Part shown: piece after piece, positions 42,477-51,217 of the stretch
How positions within the stretch are numbered: position 1 is the stretch's first letter
How the letters are laid out: the number at the start of each line of letters is the position of its first letter
DNA from: Myxococcales bacterium
Lineage (GTDB): Bacteria > Myxococcota_A > UBA9042
NCBI GenBank assembly: GCA_009692425.1
Contig: SHZF01000001.1
Coordinates: 62,001-126,000 of the forward strand
Direction of reading: 5' to 3'
DNA length: 64,000 nucleotides
The notes under the pieces: generated by a model
Database searches by the model: none
What the model was told of the DNA's origin: nothing
The model's input: the letters and a program-made list of their open reading frames with translations, nothing else
Program-made: the position numbers and the translations under genes

Positions 42477-45400
42477 CTAGCACCTCCACCCGGCTGCCGT
42501 CGGACCAGGACTCGCCATCCTGGGGTCGGTCCCGCTCGCATCGGCACCGCGAGAGCCTTCCGCGTGTACCTGCAGGGCGGCCACCACACGCTCCATGCGT
42601 GCGCCCCGCGATCCCTTGACCAGCACCGTCCCTGCGCGTGGTGCTGCTGCGACGACACAAGCAACTGCCTCGGCCGCTTCTGTAACGACATGCACGCGCG
42701 AGGCATCGAGCCCGCCGGCGCAGGCCCCCGCCGCGTAGTCCTGTGCAAAGGGCCCCACCGCGATCAGCGAATCGACCGCACCAAGGGCAGCGTGACGTCC
42801 CACGCGGGCGTGCAGCGACCGTTCCGCCGCGCCCAGTTCGAGCATGGAGCCCAGCACGGCGATATGCGGCCGCGGCAAGCTCGCGAGCGTGTCGAGCGCG
42901 GTCTCGGTCGAGCGCGGGTTCGCGTTGTAGCAGTCCTCGAGCACCAACCACGCGCCGATTCGGGAGGGCAGCATGCGCTGGCCAATCGGACGATAGTGGG
43001 CAAGTTGCGCCGCAGCCGCAGCGAGATCGGCGCCAGCGGCATAGGCGACGGCCAGCGCACCCAGCGCATTGTCGCAAAGGTGCACGCCGAGGCCCGGCAA
43101 TTCGACGTCGACGCGGGTTCCGGCCACGTCGGCGCGGAAGCGCTGCGCGAGGCCCTCTACCTGCACGTCGCTGACGATGCGAACGTCGGCGCTTGGCGAC
43201 CGCCCGAAAGTGAGGACACTGCAAGCCACGGCACCCAGTTCGGGCTCCAGCGTCCTCTCGTTGGCGGGTACGATTGCGACGCCGTCCGTTGGCAGCGCGC
43301 GGAGCAGCGCAGCCTTCTCGTGGGCAATGGCCGCAAGCGAGCCGAGGCCCAGCAGGTGGGCTTCGCCGATGCTCGTGACGATGCCCAGGCGCGGCGCGGC
43401 CATGTGTGCCAACAGGCTGATCTCTCCCGGCTCGCTCATGCCCATCTCGACGACGGCCGCCGCATGGCGTGCATGGAGCCCCGCCAGCGTCAGCGGCACG
43501 CCGATCTGGTTGTTCAGGTTGCCGACCGTCGCCAGCACGGCGCCCAGCGGCCGCAGCGCCAGCGCCGCGAGTTCCTTGGTGGTCGTCTTCCCGTTGGAGC
43601 CCGTCACACCGACCAGCGTGACGTCGAAGCGGCGTCGGTGATCGGCGGCAAGGCGGCCGAGCGCGAGAAGCGTGTCGTCGGTTTCGATGACCCACGTGCC
43701 TGCTGGCACCTCGAGCGCGGCGCCACGCCCCGACGCACATACGATGCCAACCGCACCGGCGCGGACGACGTCGGGGAGGAAGTCGTTGGCATCGAACCGA
43801 TCGCCGCGCAGGGCGACGAACAGGCTGCCGCTCACAGCGGCGCGGGAGTCGGTGGTCAATGCGGAGGTCCAAGAACCGCCATCGCGCACGATTCGTCCCG
43901 ACGTGGCCAGAGCGGCGCGCTGCGCGTTGAATGCAAAGCCTGCAGGGCGCACGGGCGGCGCTGCGACCGAGCCAATCCGATCACCGGGCAAGCCCTTTCG
44001 ATCGTCCGCCGGGCCCATCCGGCCATGCGAGCGGTGGCGCGCCATCCATCGCGCTGCGACCTCGGCGTCGTCGAAGGGCAGCGTCGCGCCACCGATTGTC
44101 TGCGTCGTCTCATGGCCCTTGCCGGCGATGACGAGCGCGTCCCCGCTGCGCAACAAGCCGACAGCGCGACGGATGGCCTGCTCGCGGTCGGCTTCCAACA
44201 CGTAGCCGCACCGGGTTTGCAGCGCCGCTCGCTTGGACGGGACCAAGCTGTCGAGACGCACGGCCGCGCCAGCCAGCAGCCCCGTCTCGATGTCGGCGAG
44301 GATCGCAGCGGGTACTTCCGTGCGCGGATTATCCGACGTCGCCAGGACGAGGTCCGCAGCGCGGGCCGCGACCCGTCCCATTTCTGGGCGCTTGCCGCGA
44401 TCCCGGTCTCCACCGCAGCCGAATACACAAATCAACTGGCCAGCGCGGCCGACGAGCGGACGCACGGTCGCCAGCACCTTGGCCAACGCGTCCGGCGTGT
44501 GGGCATAGTCGACGAGCACCAGTGCGCCGATGTCGTTCGCGACAGGTTCGAGCCTTCCGCGCGGGGCGCGCAGGCTGCCAGCCGCACGTACCAGCACCGT
44601 GTCCGGCACGCCGACCGCGCGCGCGCACAGGACCGCAGCGGTCAGGTTTTCGGCGTTGTGGCGACCCAACAGGGGTGACTGCAGTCGAATCGTGCCGTGT
44701 CCGACGCTGTCGAGGTCAAATGAAAGACCTTCCGCGTTGGCGCGCACGTCGCCCAGTTGGTGTTCGGCTGCGCTGTGTTCGCCGGTGCTCCACGCTTGGG
44801 CCAGCCCCTGGTGCCAGACCGTCGCGGCGCGGTCGTCGTCCGCGTTGACGAAGGCCCGCGCCGGCTCTACTCCAAACTCGCGGAACAAGCGTTCTTTCGC
44901 GGTGGCGTACGCGTCGAACGTGCCGTGGTAGTCGAGGTGGTCCCGTGTCAGGTTCGTCCAGGCTGCGGCAGCAAACCGGACTCCCGCAACGCGCCCCTGG
45001 TCGAGCGCGTGCGAACTGACCTCGAGCACGACGACGTCAAAGCCCCGATCGCGCAGGCCCGCCAATGTGCGCTGCAGGTCTTCGGGGGCGGGCGTGGTCA
45101 ACGTGCCGGGCTCGATGCGGTCGCGCGTCCACGTCCCCAAAGTGCCGACGGCGGCGGCGCGAAACCCGGCGGCGTTGCACAACTGTGCGACGAGGACTGC
45201 CGTCGTGGTCTTGCCGTTCGTGCCCGTCACCCCGATCACCTTCATGGCGCGCGAGGGATGGTCGTACCAAGCGGCCGCCAGTCGGCCTGCAGCACCACCT
45301 GCATCTGCGACGCGCAAGCAGACGGCGCCGGCCGGCGGTTCGAATGGGTCAGCCGTTGCGTCCACCACGATGGCGGCGGCACCGGCTGCGACGGCTTGCT

Positions 45401-45572
45401 GGGCGTGACGAATGCCGTGGCTGCGCGTGCCCGGCACCGCAACGAACACCCAGCCGGCCTCCACGCGCCGCGAGTCCGTCGTGACACCCGCAACGTCGAT
45501 CACGAGCGCCGCACCGGTAGGACACGCCACCGGTAGTTCGCTCGACGCAAGCAAGGCGGACAACTTCATCAC
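42477..45572 (-). CDS. fused MurE-MurF Mur ligase
   Basis: A 1031-residue fusion of two peptidoglycan ligases. The MurE half (about 1-510) has the ATP loop GVTGTNGKTTT near residue 115, 'NLTRDHLDYHGTFDAYATAKERLF', and the specificity motif DNPR near 415, which marks meso-diaminopimelate addition. A linker of about 30 residues follows. The MurF half (about 530-1031) has GVTGSNGKTTTKE near 655, 'GNLNNQIGVPLTLAGL', and 'CYNANPRSTETALDTLASL'. It would add meso-DAP and then D-Ala-D-Ala to the stem. Such fusions are known in some other bacteria. It overlaps ftsI by 4 bp and abuts mraY. Confidence 0.96.
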   Translation of the reverse strand: MMKLSALLASSELPVACPTGAALVIDVAGVTTDSRRVEAGWVFVAVPGTRSHGIRHAQQAVAAGAAAIVVDATADPFEPPAGAVCLRVADAGGAAGRLAAAWYDHPSRAMKVIGVTGTNGKTTTAVLVAQLCNAAGFRAAAVGTLGTWTRDRIEPGTLTTPAPEDLQRTLAGLRDRGFDVVVLEVSSHALDQGRVAGVRFAAAAWTNLTRDHLDYHGTFDAYATAKERLFREFGVEPARAFVNADDDRAATVWHQGLAQAWSTGEHSAAEHQLGDVRANAEGLSFDLDSVGHGTIRLQSPLLGRHNAENLTAAVLCARAVGVPDTVLVRAAGSLRAPRGRLEPVANDIGALVLVDYAHTPDALAKVLATVRPLVGRAGQLICVFGCGGDRDRGKRPEMGRVAARAADLVLATSDNPRTEVPAAILADIETGLLAGAAVRLDSLVPSKRAALQTRCGYVLEADREQAIRRAVGLLRSGDALVIAGKGHETTQTIGGATLPFDDAEVAARWMARHRSHGRMGPADDRKGLPGDRIGSVAAPPVRPAGFAFNAQRAALATSGRIVRDGGSWTSALTTDSRAAVSGSLFVALRGDRFDANDFLPDVVRAGAVGIVCASGRGAALEVPAGTWVIETDDTLLALGRLAADHRRRFDVTLVGVTGSNGKTTTKELAALALRPLGAVLATVGNLNNQIGVPLTLAGLHARHAAAVVEMGMSEPGEISLLAHMAAPRLGIVTSIGEAHLLGLGSLAAIAHEKAALLRALPTDGVAIVPANERTLEPELGAVACSVLTFGRSPSADVRIVSDVQVEGLAQRFRADVAGTRVDVELPGLGVHLCDNALGALAVAYAAGADLAAAAAQLAHYRPIGQRMLPSRIGAWLVLEDCYNANPRSTETALDTLASLPRPHIAVLGSMLELGAAERSLHARVGRHAALGAVDSLIAVGPFAQDYAAGACAGGLDASRVHVVTEAAEAVACVVAAAPRAGTVLVKGSRGARMERVVAALQVHAEGSRGADASGTDPRMASPGPTAAGWRC

Positions 45573-47854
45573 GGTGGGCTCCCGGGCGCGGCCCCTGGGC
45601 CCGGTGTCGATGGCGCACCGACCGTGGTCGCAGCGGCTTGGACGGCCTCACTCAAGCGACGAAAGGTCGCGCTTACGGCCGCTCCCCGTGCAACGACGGC
45701 GCCCGGCGCCGGCTCTTGTGCCAACGCGACGCCGGAACCGGATGCGACGAGCGACAGGCCCACGTCGGCCAAGCGATCGCGTGCCGTCCGCATGGGCAAT
45801 CGGCGCACATCGGGGACCCGCACCTCGCCCGGGCCCGGTTCGCCCGCCATCGATGCGTCCGCCCCTGGCACCAGGGGACCGATCGCGTCGGGGAGTGCCG
45901 TTGCCGCTGCGAGCGCATCCGCCGCGTCACCACCGGCAGCGCGCCGCAAGTCGTCGGCAAGGCGAGCTTTTTCTGGGTCGTTGCGGTCGAGATACGGTGC
46001 GCCTGGGCTGGGGGCCACGCCCAGGTAGGGCAATGCGAAGCGCGCAACTTCCCGCACGACAGGTGCCGCGACAATGCCACCGTAGCGTGCAATCTTGCCG
46101 AGTTTGGCGTCGAATTTCGTCGGCGTGTCGATCGCCACGAGCAACACCAGGCGCGGGTTCTCGATCGGCGCCACGCCGACGAACGAGCCGACCCAGTGTG
46201 TGTCGGAGTAGCCACCGCGCGGGTCGGCCTGTTGCGCCGTCCCTGTCTTGCCCCCGATGGTGTAGTTCGGCATCCGCGCCAGAGTGCCCGTGCCGCCGAG
46301 GCTGTTGCCGTCCGGACTGCGCGGCTGGCACACGCTTGCCATCGCCTGGAGCATCATCCGGCTCACGGTCGGCGTCATGACCTTGCGGCCGGTCGGCACC
46401 AGGAATCGACGATCGCTGAGCCCGTCGGCCGACAGTTCGTCGCGGACGAGGGACGGTCGACGGTACGTGCCGCCATTGGCGAGCGCGGCATAGGCCGCCG
46501 CCATCTGCAACGGTGTTACTGCGATCCCTTGTCCGAACGCGATGTTGGCGTGCTGGATTCGGCTCCACCGGTCCGGGGCTGCAAGTTGACCGGCACCCTC
46601 GCCCGCAACGCCGAGGTCAAGGCGCCGGCCGAACCCGAAATTCGTCAGGTAACGATGGAAGACTGCGCGATCGACCCGCATCGCCATCTTCGCCATCGCG
46701 ATGTTTGAACTGACCTGAAGCGCTTGCAGTCCAGTGACCTGGGCATGGGGGTGGTCGTCCTTTACGACCTTGGCACCGATCACCAGCGGTGCGCCCGTCG
46801 GAATCACTTCGTCGAGCCGCACCGCCCCTTCGCTCAATGCGACAGCCAGCGTGAACACCTTGAACGTAGAGCCCGGCTCGTACTGGTTCTCGATCGCGAT
46901 GTTGTGCCAACCGTATTTCGGTTTCGAGCGCGCGTCGTTCGGGTTGATCGCCGGGCTGACGGCGAGCGCCAGCACTTCCGACGTCTGCACGTCGAGCACG
47001 ACGGCGATTCCGTGCTCGGCCTGGAATTCCGCCACTGCGGCATCGAGGTGGTGTTCTGTAACGCCTTGTATTTTCTCGTCTATTGTCAGAATCAAGGTGC
47101 GGCCACCGAATGCCGAATGCTCCGGCGCCCCATCAAAGTAGATCTGCGTTGCCGCCGAGTCCTTGTACGTCCACAAGTCGACCATCTGGCCCCGCAGCAC
47201 GGCATCGAAGCTCGCCTCGATCGATCCCGTCTGCGTCGGCCGCCCGACCAACGCTCCCGCCAGTTGGTTGTTCGGGTAGTAGCGCACGAATTCGGGTTCG
47301 AGGGTCAAGCCTGGCAAGGAGCCTGCGCGCATGAGGTCACCCACCGCGCGACTCGCGTTGGCGTCGATGTGCTTGGCAAGGTAGACAAAGCCGGTCGCCT
47401 TGCCGACACGCGCCACGATCTCTTCAGCAGGCAATCCCGTGGCCTTGGCGACCCTCTCGGCCAGCTTCTGGCGGTACGCGCGGGCCTCCGGGCTGGCGAA
47501 CGGCCACTTGGAGGGCCGGACGCCCGGTGGAAGCATCCAGCGCGGGTCCGCAGACACGGAGTCGGCGCGCAGGCTGGTCGCCAACGTGACGCCGTTGCGG
47601 TCAAGAATGTCGCCGCGCCGCGTCTCGATGCGCGTGCGCGACATGATGTTTCCCTCCGCATACTTGCGCACGTCGTCCACGTACACGACGGCCATGACCG
47701 CGGCGGCATAGGCGAACACGAGGCAGTACCCGATGACGAAGACCACCTGGTGGATGCGTCGGCTCGTGCGTTCCTGGCGCGCCGCCGGAGTGGACCCGGC
47801 CCGGTCCACCCACTGGAATACCTGCCGCAGCCGGTTAGGGGTGGAGAGCTGCAT
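45569..47854 (-). CDS. ftsI: septal transpeptidase FtsI/PBP3 with PASTA domain
   Basis: A 761-residue class B penicillin-binding protein. One membrane anchor lies at about 36-58. The dimerisation domain begins 'RRGDILDRNG'. The transpeptidase active site is S329-T-F-K332, the SSN is at 382-384, and KTGT at 536-539. A PASTA domain ends the protein (about 665-720: 'VRVPDVRRLPMRTARDRLADVGLSLVAS'), which is more typical of PBP2x/SpoVD than of E. coli FtsI. ATG 47854 overlaps the upstream TPR gene by 20 bp. The stop overlaps murEF (ATGA). Confidence 0.95.
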   Translation of the reverse strand: MQLSTPNRLRQVFQWVDRAGSTPAARQERTSRRIHQVVFVIGYCLVFAYAAAVMAVVYVDDVRKYAEGNIMSRTRIETRRGDILDRNGVTLATSLRADSVSADPRWMLPPGVRPSKWPFASPEARAYRQKLAERVAKATGLPAEEIVARVGKATGFVYLAKHIDANASRAVGDLMRAGSLPGLTLEPEFVRYYPNNQLAGALVGRPTQTGSIEASFDAVLRGQMVDLWTYKDSAATQIYFDGAPEHSAFGGRTLILTIDEKIQGVTEHHLDAAVAEFQAEHGIAVVLDVQTSEVLALAVSPAINPNDARSKPKYGWHNIAIENQYEPGSTFKVFTLAVALSEGAVRLDEVIPTGAPLVIGAKVVKDDHPHAQVTGLQALQVSSNIAMAKMAMRVDRAVFHRYLTNFGFGRRLDLGVAGEGAGQLAAPDRWSRIQHANIAFGQGIAVTPLQMAAAYAALANGGTYRRPSLVRDELSADGLSDRRFLVPTGRKVMTPTVSRMMLQAMASVCQPRSPDGNSLGGTGTLARMPNYTIGGKTGTAQQADPRGGYSDTHWVGSFVGVAPIENPRLVLLVAIDTPTKFDAKLGKIARYGGIVAAPVVREVARFALPYLGVAPSPGAPYLDRNDPEKARLADDLRRAAGGDAADALAAATALPDAIGPLVPGADASMAGEPGPGEVRVPDVRRLPMRTARDRLADVGLSLVASGSGVALAQEPAPGAVVARGAAVSATFRRLSEAVQAAATTVGAPSTPGPGAAPGSPP

Positions 47855-48680
47855 CGTTCCATCCCGAGGTGCCGGCACTCGAAGAGACCCGCGAGCGGCA
47901 ACGGCGACCGACCGCCGTGTCGCCCGCCAGTTCAGCACAGCGCCGAAACGCCGCGTCGGCATCGCTCTGGCGCCGGTCTGCATCGAGCGCTTCGCCGCGC
48001 TGCAGGTGCAGTTCTGCGTACGTAGGGCAGCGCCCCACTGCTTCGGTGAAGTGCTCCACAGCCCCGCGGGTGTCGCGCTGGGCCAGCGCGAGCAGGCCGA
48101 GGTTGCGCCATGCGTTGCAGAACTTCGGATTCAGGAACACTGCCATCCTCAGGTGCTTGTCCGCCTGGCGGAGATCGCCCTGCTTGAAGTAGGCCCAGCC
48201 GAGGTTGTTGTAGACGAGGTACTGTGTCGTGTACGTCGGCTCCTTGAGCAACGGCTCCAGCGTCACGATCGCGTCGTACCAGCGTTCGAGTTCCAGGTAG
48301 GTAACGCCCAGGTGATTGCGCGCCGCGAAAAAGAGCGGTCGCGCGACCAGCGCCCGGCGAAAGTGCTCCGAGGCCTCTTCGTAACGCTTGCGACCAAACA
48401 GGATGAATCCATACAGGTAGCGAGAGTCCGGGTGCGAGTCGCTGTAGCCCAACGCCGTGACGAGTTCCCGGATCGCCAGGTCGACGTTCGCGTTGTGGAA
48501 GTAGCCGTTGGCGAGCTTGTGGTGAAAGTCAGCCTTTTCCTCCCGCTGGGTGCGCTCGATCTCGGCCGCCGAGCAGGTGGTGCCCAGGCACGCGACGAGC
48601 AGGAGGCGGGCCCACACCCTACCCCTTGCGATTCCGTCCCGGTTGCGTTCAAGACCCACGTTGCCCTCTTCGGCTGCCAT
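47835..48680 (-). CDS. TPR lipoprotein, Tgl/PilF-like, inside the dcw cluster
   Basis: A 281-residue protein with a lipobox LVAC (about residue 30) and about five TPR units covering residues 50-250 ('HHKLANGYFHNANVDLAIRELVTALGYSD', 'RYLYGFILFGRKRYEEASEHFRRAL', 'LVYNNLGWAYFKQGDLRQADKHLRMAVFLNP', 'NAWRNLGLLALAQRDTRGAVEHFTEAV'). The layout equals that of PilF/PilW and of M. xanthus Tgl, outer-membrane lipoproteins needed for type IV pilus secretin assembly. It stands between ftsL and ftsI, which are normally adjacent. Its role may be in division or pili; sequence alone does not decide. Confidence 0.82.
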   Translation of the reverse strand: MAAEEGNVGLERNRDGIARGRVWARLLLVACLGTTCSAAEIERTQREEKADFHHKLANGYFHNANVDLAIRELVTALGYSDSHPDSRYLYGFILFGRKRYEEASEHFRRALVARPLFFAARNHLGVTYLELERWYDAIVTLEPLLKEPTYTTQYLVYNNLGWAYFKQGDLRQADKHLRMAVFLNPKFCNAWRNLGLLALAQRDTRGAVEHFTEAVGRCPTYAELHLQRGEALDADRRQSDADAAFRRCAELAGDTAVGRRCRSRVSSSAGTSGWNDAALHP

Positions 48681-48712
48681 CGCCCTCTTCGGCTGCCATC
48701 ACCCTGCCGCCG

Positions 48713-49066
48713 TCAATCGACTGCGACCTGTTCATCCGCGCCCGGGACTCGCATCTGGTAGACGTCGAGCGCCTCGCGCCGTAGCTCGCTCGGGTTCTTG
48801 AGGCCCGTCAGCTTCGCTTCGGCGTGGCGGTTGGCCTCGACCTGTTCCCGCAACGCTTCCGTCGCTCGCACCAGCTCGTATGCCGTACGAATGCCGCCCG
48901 ACTGCCTCCGCACCTGCATCACGCCGAGACTGCCGATTACCGCCCATGCCAGCAGCAGCCCGAACGCGCGCCACCAGAACCAGCGCTCGGTGCGCTGCGC
49001 GAGTTCTGCCTCGCTGATCCGGCGTGCCCGCCACTGCCCGAGCCGTCTCCTCAGTTCCGCAGGCAT
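48713..49066 (-). CDS. ftsL: cell division protein FtsL-like
   Basis: A 117-residue bitopic protein. It has a charged cytoplasmic N-terminus, one transmembrane helix at about 34-55 (AFGLLLAWAVIGSLGVMQV), then a coiled coil ('IRTAYELVRATEALREQVEANRHAEAKLTGL') and a short 'NPSELRREALDVYQMRVP' typical of FtsL tails. The sequence of this family is poorly conserved, so position after rsmH is the main support. ATG 49066 has AAGGGG 7 bp upstream; an ATG at 49165 would add 33 residues. The 142 bp between rsmH and ftsL hold no other convincing gene. Confidence 0.82.
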   Translation of the reverse strand: MPAELRRRLGQWRARRISEAELAQRTERWFWWRAFGLLLAWAVIGSLGVMQVRRQSGGIRTAYELVRATEALREQVEANRHAEAKLTGLKNPSELRREALDVYQMRVPGADEQVAVD

Positions 49067-49208
49067 GGTGCAACCCCTTGCGGCGTCGAAAAGATCGCCG
49101 CGCCATGCGGTCGTCGTGCCACCGCCGGACGATCTGTCAACTTTTCCGCGTTTCGGCCTTTGCATACGCCGATCGCCCCGCTCGCGCGGTTGGCCTGGGC
49201 CCTGACCG

Positions 49209-50213
49209 TCATGCGGCACCCCCGTCGCCATCTGGCGCGCTGCCCGGCGACCATCGCAGCGCCCTGAGCTTGGCGCTGCGCGACCGTGGATTGCTGGCCT
49301 GCTCTGCGGCCGACGCGACGAGAGCCTTGCGCGTCGCGCGCTCCCAGCGGCCGCGGCGTTCGCCCAGCCCGACTCGTTCCAGCTTGGCGAACGCTTGCTT
49401 GACCGCGCGGTCGTCGCCGCTGTGAAAGGTGATGCACGCCAGTGTTGTGCCATCGACGTCCGCGAGCCCAGGCGCGTCGCGCAGCCACGCGTCGAGTTCC
49501 GCTGCCTCGTCGTTCACCCACATGCGCAGAGCTTGGAAGACCTGCGTCGCGGCATGGATGCGCCCGACGCGACCCAGCCTGCGCTCCAGCAGCGCCGCCA
49601 GTGCCCCGGTGGTGGTCGCGCCGCCGCGGACACTCTCCAGCACGATCCGTGCGGTCCCGATGGAGCGCCGGATGTCTCCATAGTCGTACAGTACGTCGGC
49701 GAGTTCCTCGACGCGCACGTTCGCCAGGAGATCGGCCAGCGACTCTCCGCACGTGGCGTCCATGCGCATGTCAAGCGGTCCGTCGAGGCGCAGCGAAAAC
49801 CCGCGCCGTGCCGTGTCAAACTGGTGCGACGACACGCCGAGGTCCGCGACGACAAGCCGAATGGGGCGCACCGTGTGCTGCGCAGCGACAGCAGCGACCC
49901 CAGAAAACGTGCCATGCACGATGCGCGCGCGCTCGCCGTGCGGGGCCAGCCGAGTGCGAGCCGCCTGCACCGCTTCCGGGTCACGGTCCAGCGCCAGCAG
50001 CCGTGCTTGTGGCAGCGCGTGGAGCAGTGCATCCGCATGGCCACCGCCGCCGACCGTGCAGTCGACGATCCAGCCCAGCGGCGTCGCCGCAAATGCCGCT
50101 CGCGCGAGTTGCACAACCTCATCGGCGAGCACCGGCACGTGGCCGAAGCCACCGCCCGTGACGGTGCCATCCGCGGTCGCCTCCTGCGGCAATGTCGCAA
50201 CGTGCGCCGTCAT
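49209..50213 (-). CDS. rsmH: 16S rRNA m4C1402 methyltransferase RsmH
   Basis: A 334-residue S-adenosylmethionine-dependent N4-cytosine methyltransferase (MraW). Marks are 'GHVPVLADEVVQLA', the SAM loop DCTVGGGGHADALLHALP, 'LLALDRDPEAVQAA', DLGVSSHQFDTARRGFSLRLDGPLDMRMD, and a C-terminal 'ITFHSGDDRAVKQAF'. The usual YGEE block reads YDYGDIRRS. The gene starts 3 bp after mraZ, the standard mraZ-rsmH pair. Confidence 0.97.
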   Translation of the reverse strand: MTAHVATLPQEATADGTVTGGGFGHVPVLADEVVQLARAAFAATPLGWIVDCTVGGGGHADALLHALPQARLLALDRDPEAVQAARTRLAPHGERARIVHGTFSGVAAVAAQHTVRPIRLVVADLGVSSHQFDTARRGFSLRLDGPLDMRMDATCGESLADLLANVRVEELADVLYDYGDIRRSIGTARIVLESVRGGATTTGALAALLERRLGRVGRIHAATQVFQALRMWVNDEAAELDAWLRDAPGLADVDGTTLACITFHSGDDRAVKQAFAKLERVGLGERRGRWERATRKALVASAAEQASNPRSRSAKLRALRWSPGSAPDGDGGAA

Positions 50214-50216
50214 CGG

Positions 50217-50678
50217 TCACAGCCCATGGGCGGCGAGTTCGTCGCGCAATTGGGGCAATGCGGCCTCGACACGCGCGATCTCGATGCGCCAGCGGTCGGC
50301 AGCCCAAACCTCGAAGCGGGCGACCTGGCTGGCCATGACCACGGCGCCGGGCCCGCTCAGTCCGGCGTGTGCGCGCAAGGCCGGTGGCACGAGTACGCGC
50401 CCGTGGGTGTCCGGTTCGACGACGTGGCTGCCCGCGACCTGGAACCGCAGCAGGCTCTGCACGACCGGAAGGCTTTGGGGCAATGCCCGCAGCTTGTCCT
50501 CGAAAGCCTCCCACTCGGCCATCGTGTAGCCCGTCAGGCACGGCGCCGTGACGGACTTGGCCAGCACGAGCCGGCCGTCCCCGAAGGCATCGAGCGCACC
50601 TCGCCAAGCGGACGGAACGCTCAGACGCCCCTTGTCGTCGATGCGCTGCCAGTGCTCGCCTCGGAATCGGACGCTCAT
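50217..50678 (-). CDS. mraZ: transcriptional regulator MraZ
   Basis: A 153-residue MraZ, a DNA-binding protein built from two AbrB/SpoVT-like halves. The halves are seen as 'RIDDKGRLSVPSAWRGAL' and 'VEPDTHGRVLVPPALRAHAGL', each with the DxxGR(L/V)xxP core. MraZ of other bacteria binds repeated TGGG-type boxes before its own gene and represses the dcw operon. Such boxes are present at 50822-50856. ATG 50678 was chosen; a GTG 9 bp upstream is possible. It is the first gene of the dcw cluster. Confidence 0.97.
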   Translation of the reverse strand: MSVRFRGEHWQRIDDKGRLSVPSAWRGALDAFGDGRLVLAKSVTAPCLTGYTMAEWEAFEDKLRALPQSLPVVQSLLRFQVAGSHVVEPDTHGRVLVPPALRAHAGLSGPGAVVMASQVARFEVWAADRWRIEIARVEAALPQLRDELAAHGL

Positions 50679-50821
50679 TGCGCACACGGCCCCAGCAAGG
50701 CACGCAGCGACGCGCGGCCCGACAGTGGACCCAGGTCCACGTCCTCAAGCCAGCGCAAGCGCTGCAAGGTCTTTCCGATGGTGAGGTGCGCCGTGGGCGT
50801 TGGCAGTTGCCGCCACGCGAG

Positions 50822-50856
50822 CCCGCTCTGGCCCGCGATTTCCCACTTCGTCCCAC
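50822..50856 (-). promoter_or_regulatory. MraZ-box array: four GnGGG repeats at 10-bp period
   Basis: On the minus strand, reading toward mraZ, the pentamers GTGGG, GTGGG, GCGGG and GCGGG begin at 50856, 50846, 50836 and 50826. Each is separated by 5 bp, so all fall on the same helix face. This is the known layout of MraZ operators (usually three TGGG boxes). The array starts within a few bases of the predicted transcription start. Confidence 0.85.
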
Positions 50857-50864
50857 CTGAGCCG

Positions 50865-50894
50865 AGAATACGGAGAGGTTCGGCGCGGTGTCAA
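50865..50894 (-). promoter_or_regulatory. sigma-70 promoter of the dcw cluster (PmraZ)
   Basis: On the minus strand a perfect TTGACA (50894-50889) is followed after 18 bp by TATTCT (50870-50865). The predicted start is near 50858, about 180 bp before mraZ and directly before the MraZ boxes. A repressor on those boxes would block initiation or escape. Confidence 0.8.
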
Positions 50895-51217
50895 CCCACA
50901 ACCTGATCCCGGTCGCCGCCGCCAGCCCGATCGGCCAAGGGTCCATGGATCTTGCCTGCGTCGATCTAAGCCTTGCTGGTATCGATCGCGCCTGCCTGCG
51001 GCCCGGGCCCCCGAGCACCCGTTCAATGCCAAAACGGCGATCGGGCGGCGATCGGGCGGCGATCTCGCGGCGGGGCAGAATCCCCGGGAACTGACTCGAC
51101 AGTGAAAAAAATCCACGACATGTCAAGTTATTGCCCGTTTCGCTGGCGCCGCGCGCGATCGACGATCTGGCGGTGCGCCGCAGGCCCGCTACAATGTACG
51201 TCCCGCTGGAGGCCCGG

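Larger units (their letters stand above)
50679..51217. other. intergenic region between mraZ and a divergent lipoprotein gene
   Basis: 539 bp without a supported gene. It holds the dcw promoter and MraZ boxes. Reading frames up to about 120 codons cross it, but they have irregular composition and no recognisable domain. At 51190-51195 a TACAAT hexamer may be the -10 element of the divergent lipoprotein gene; its -35 is weak. The 140 bp between the MraZ boxes and mraZ would be untranslated leader. Confidence 0.6.

Noticed and set aside
41365-43872. Upstream extension of the ftsW frame to 1300 codons
   Set aside because: The extension runs through mraY and murEF on the same strand in another frame. 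It is Arg/Ala-rich without domains, and FtsW has a clear start at 41364.
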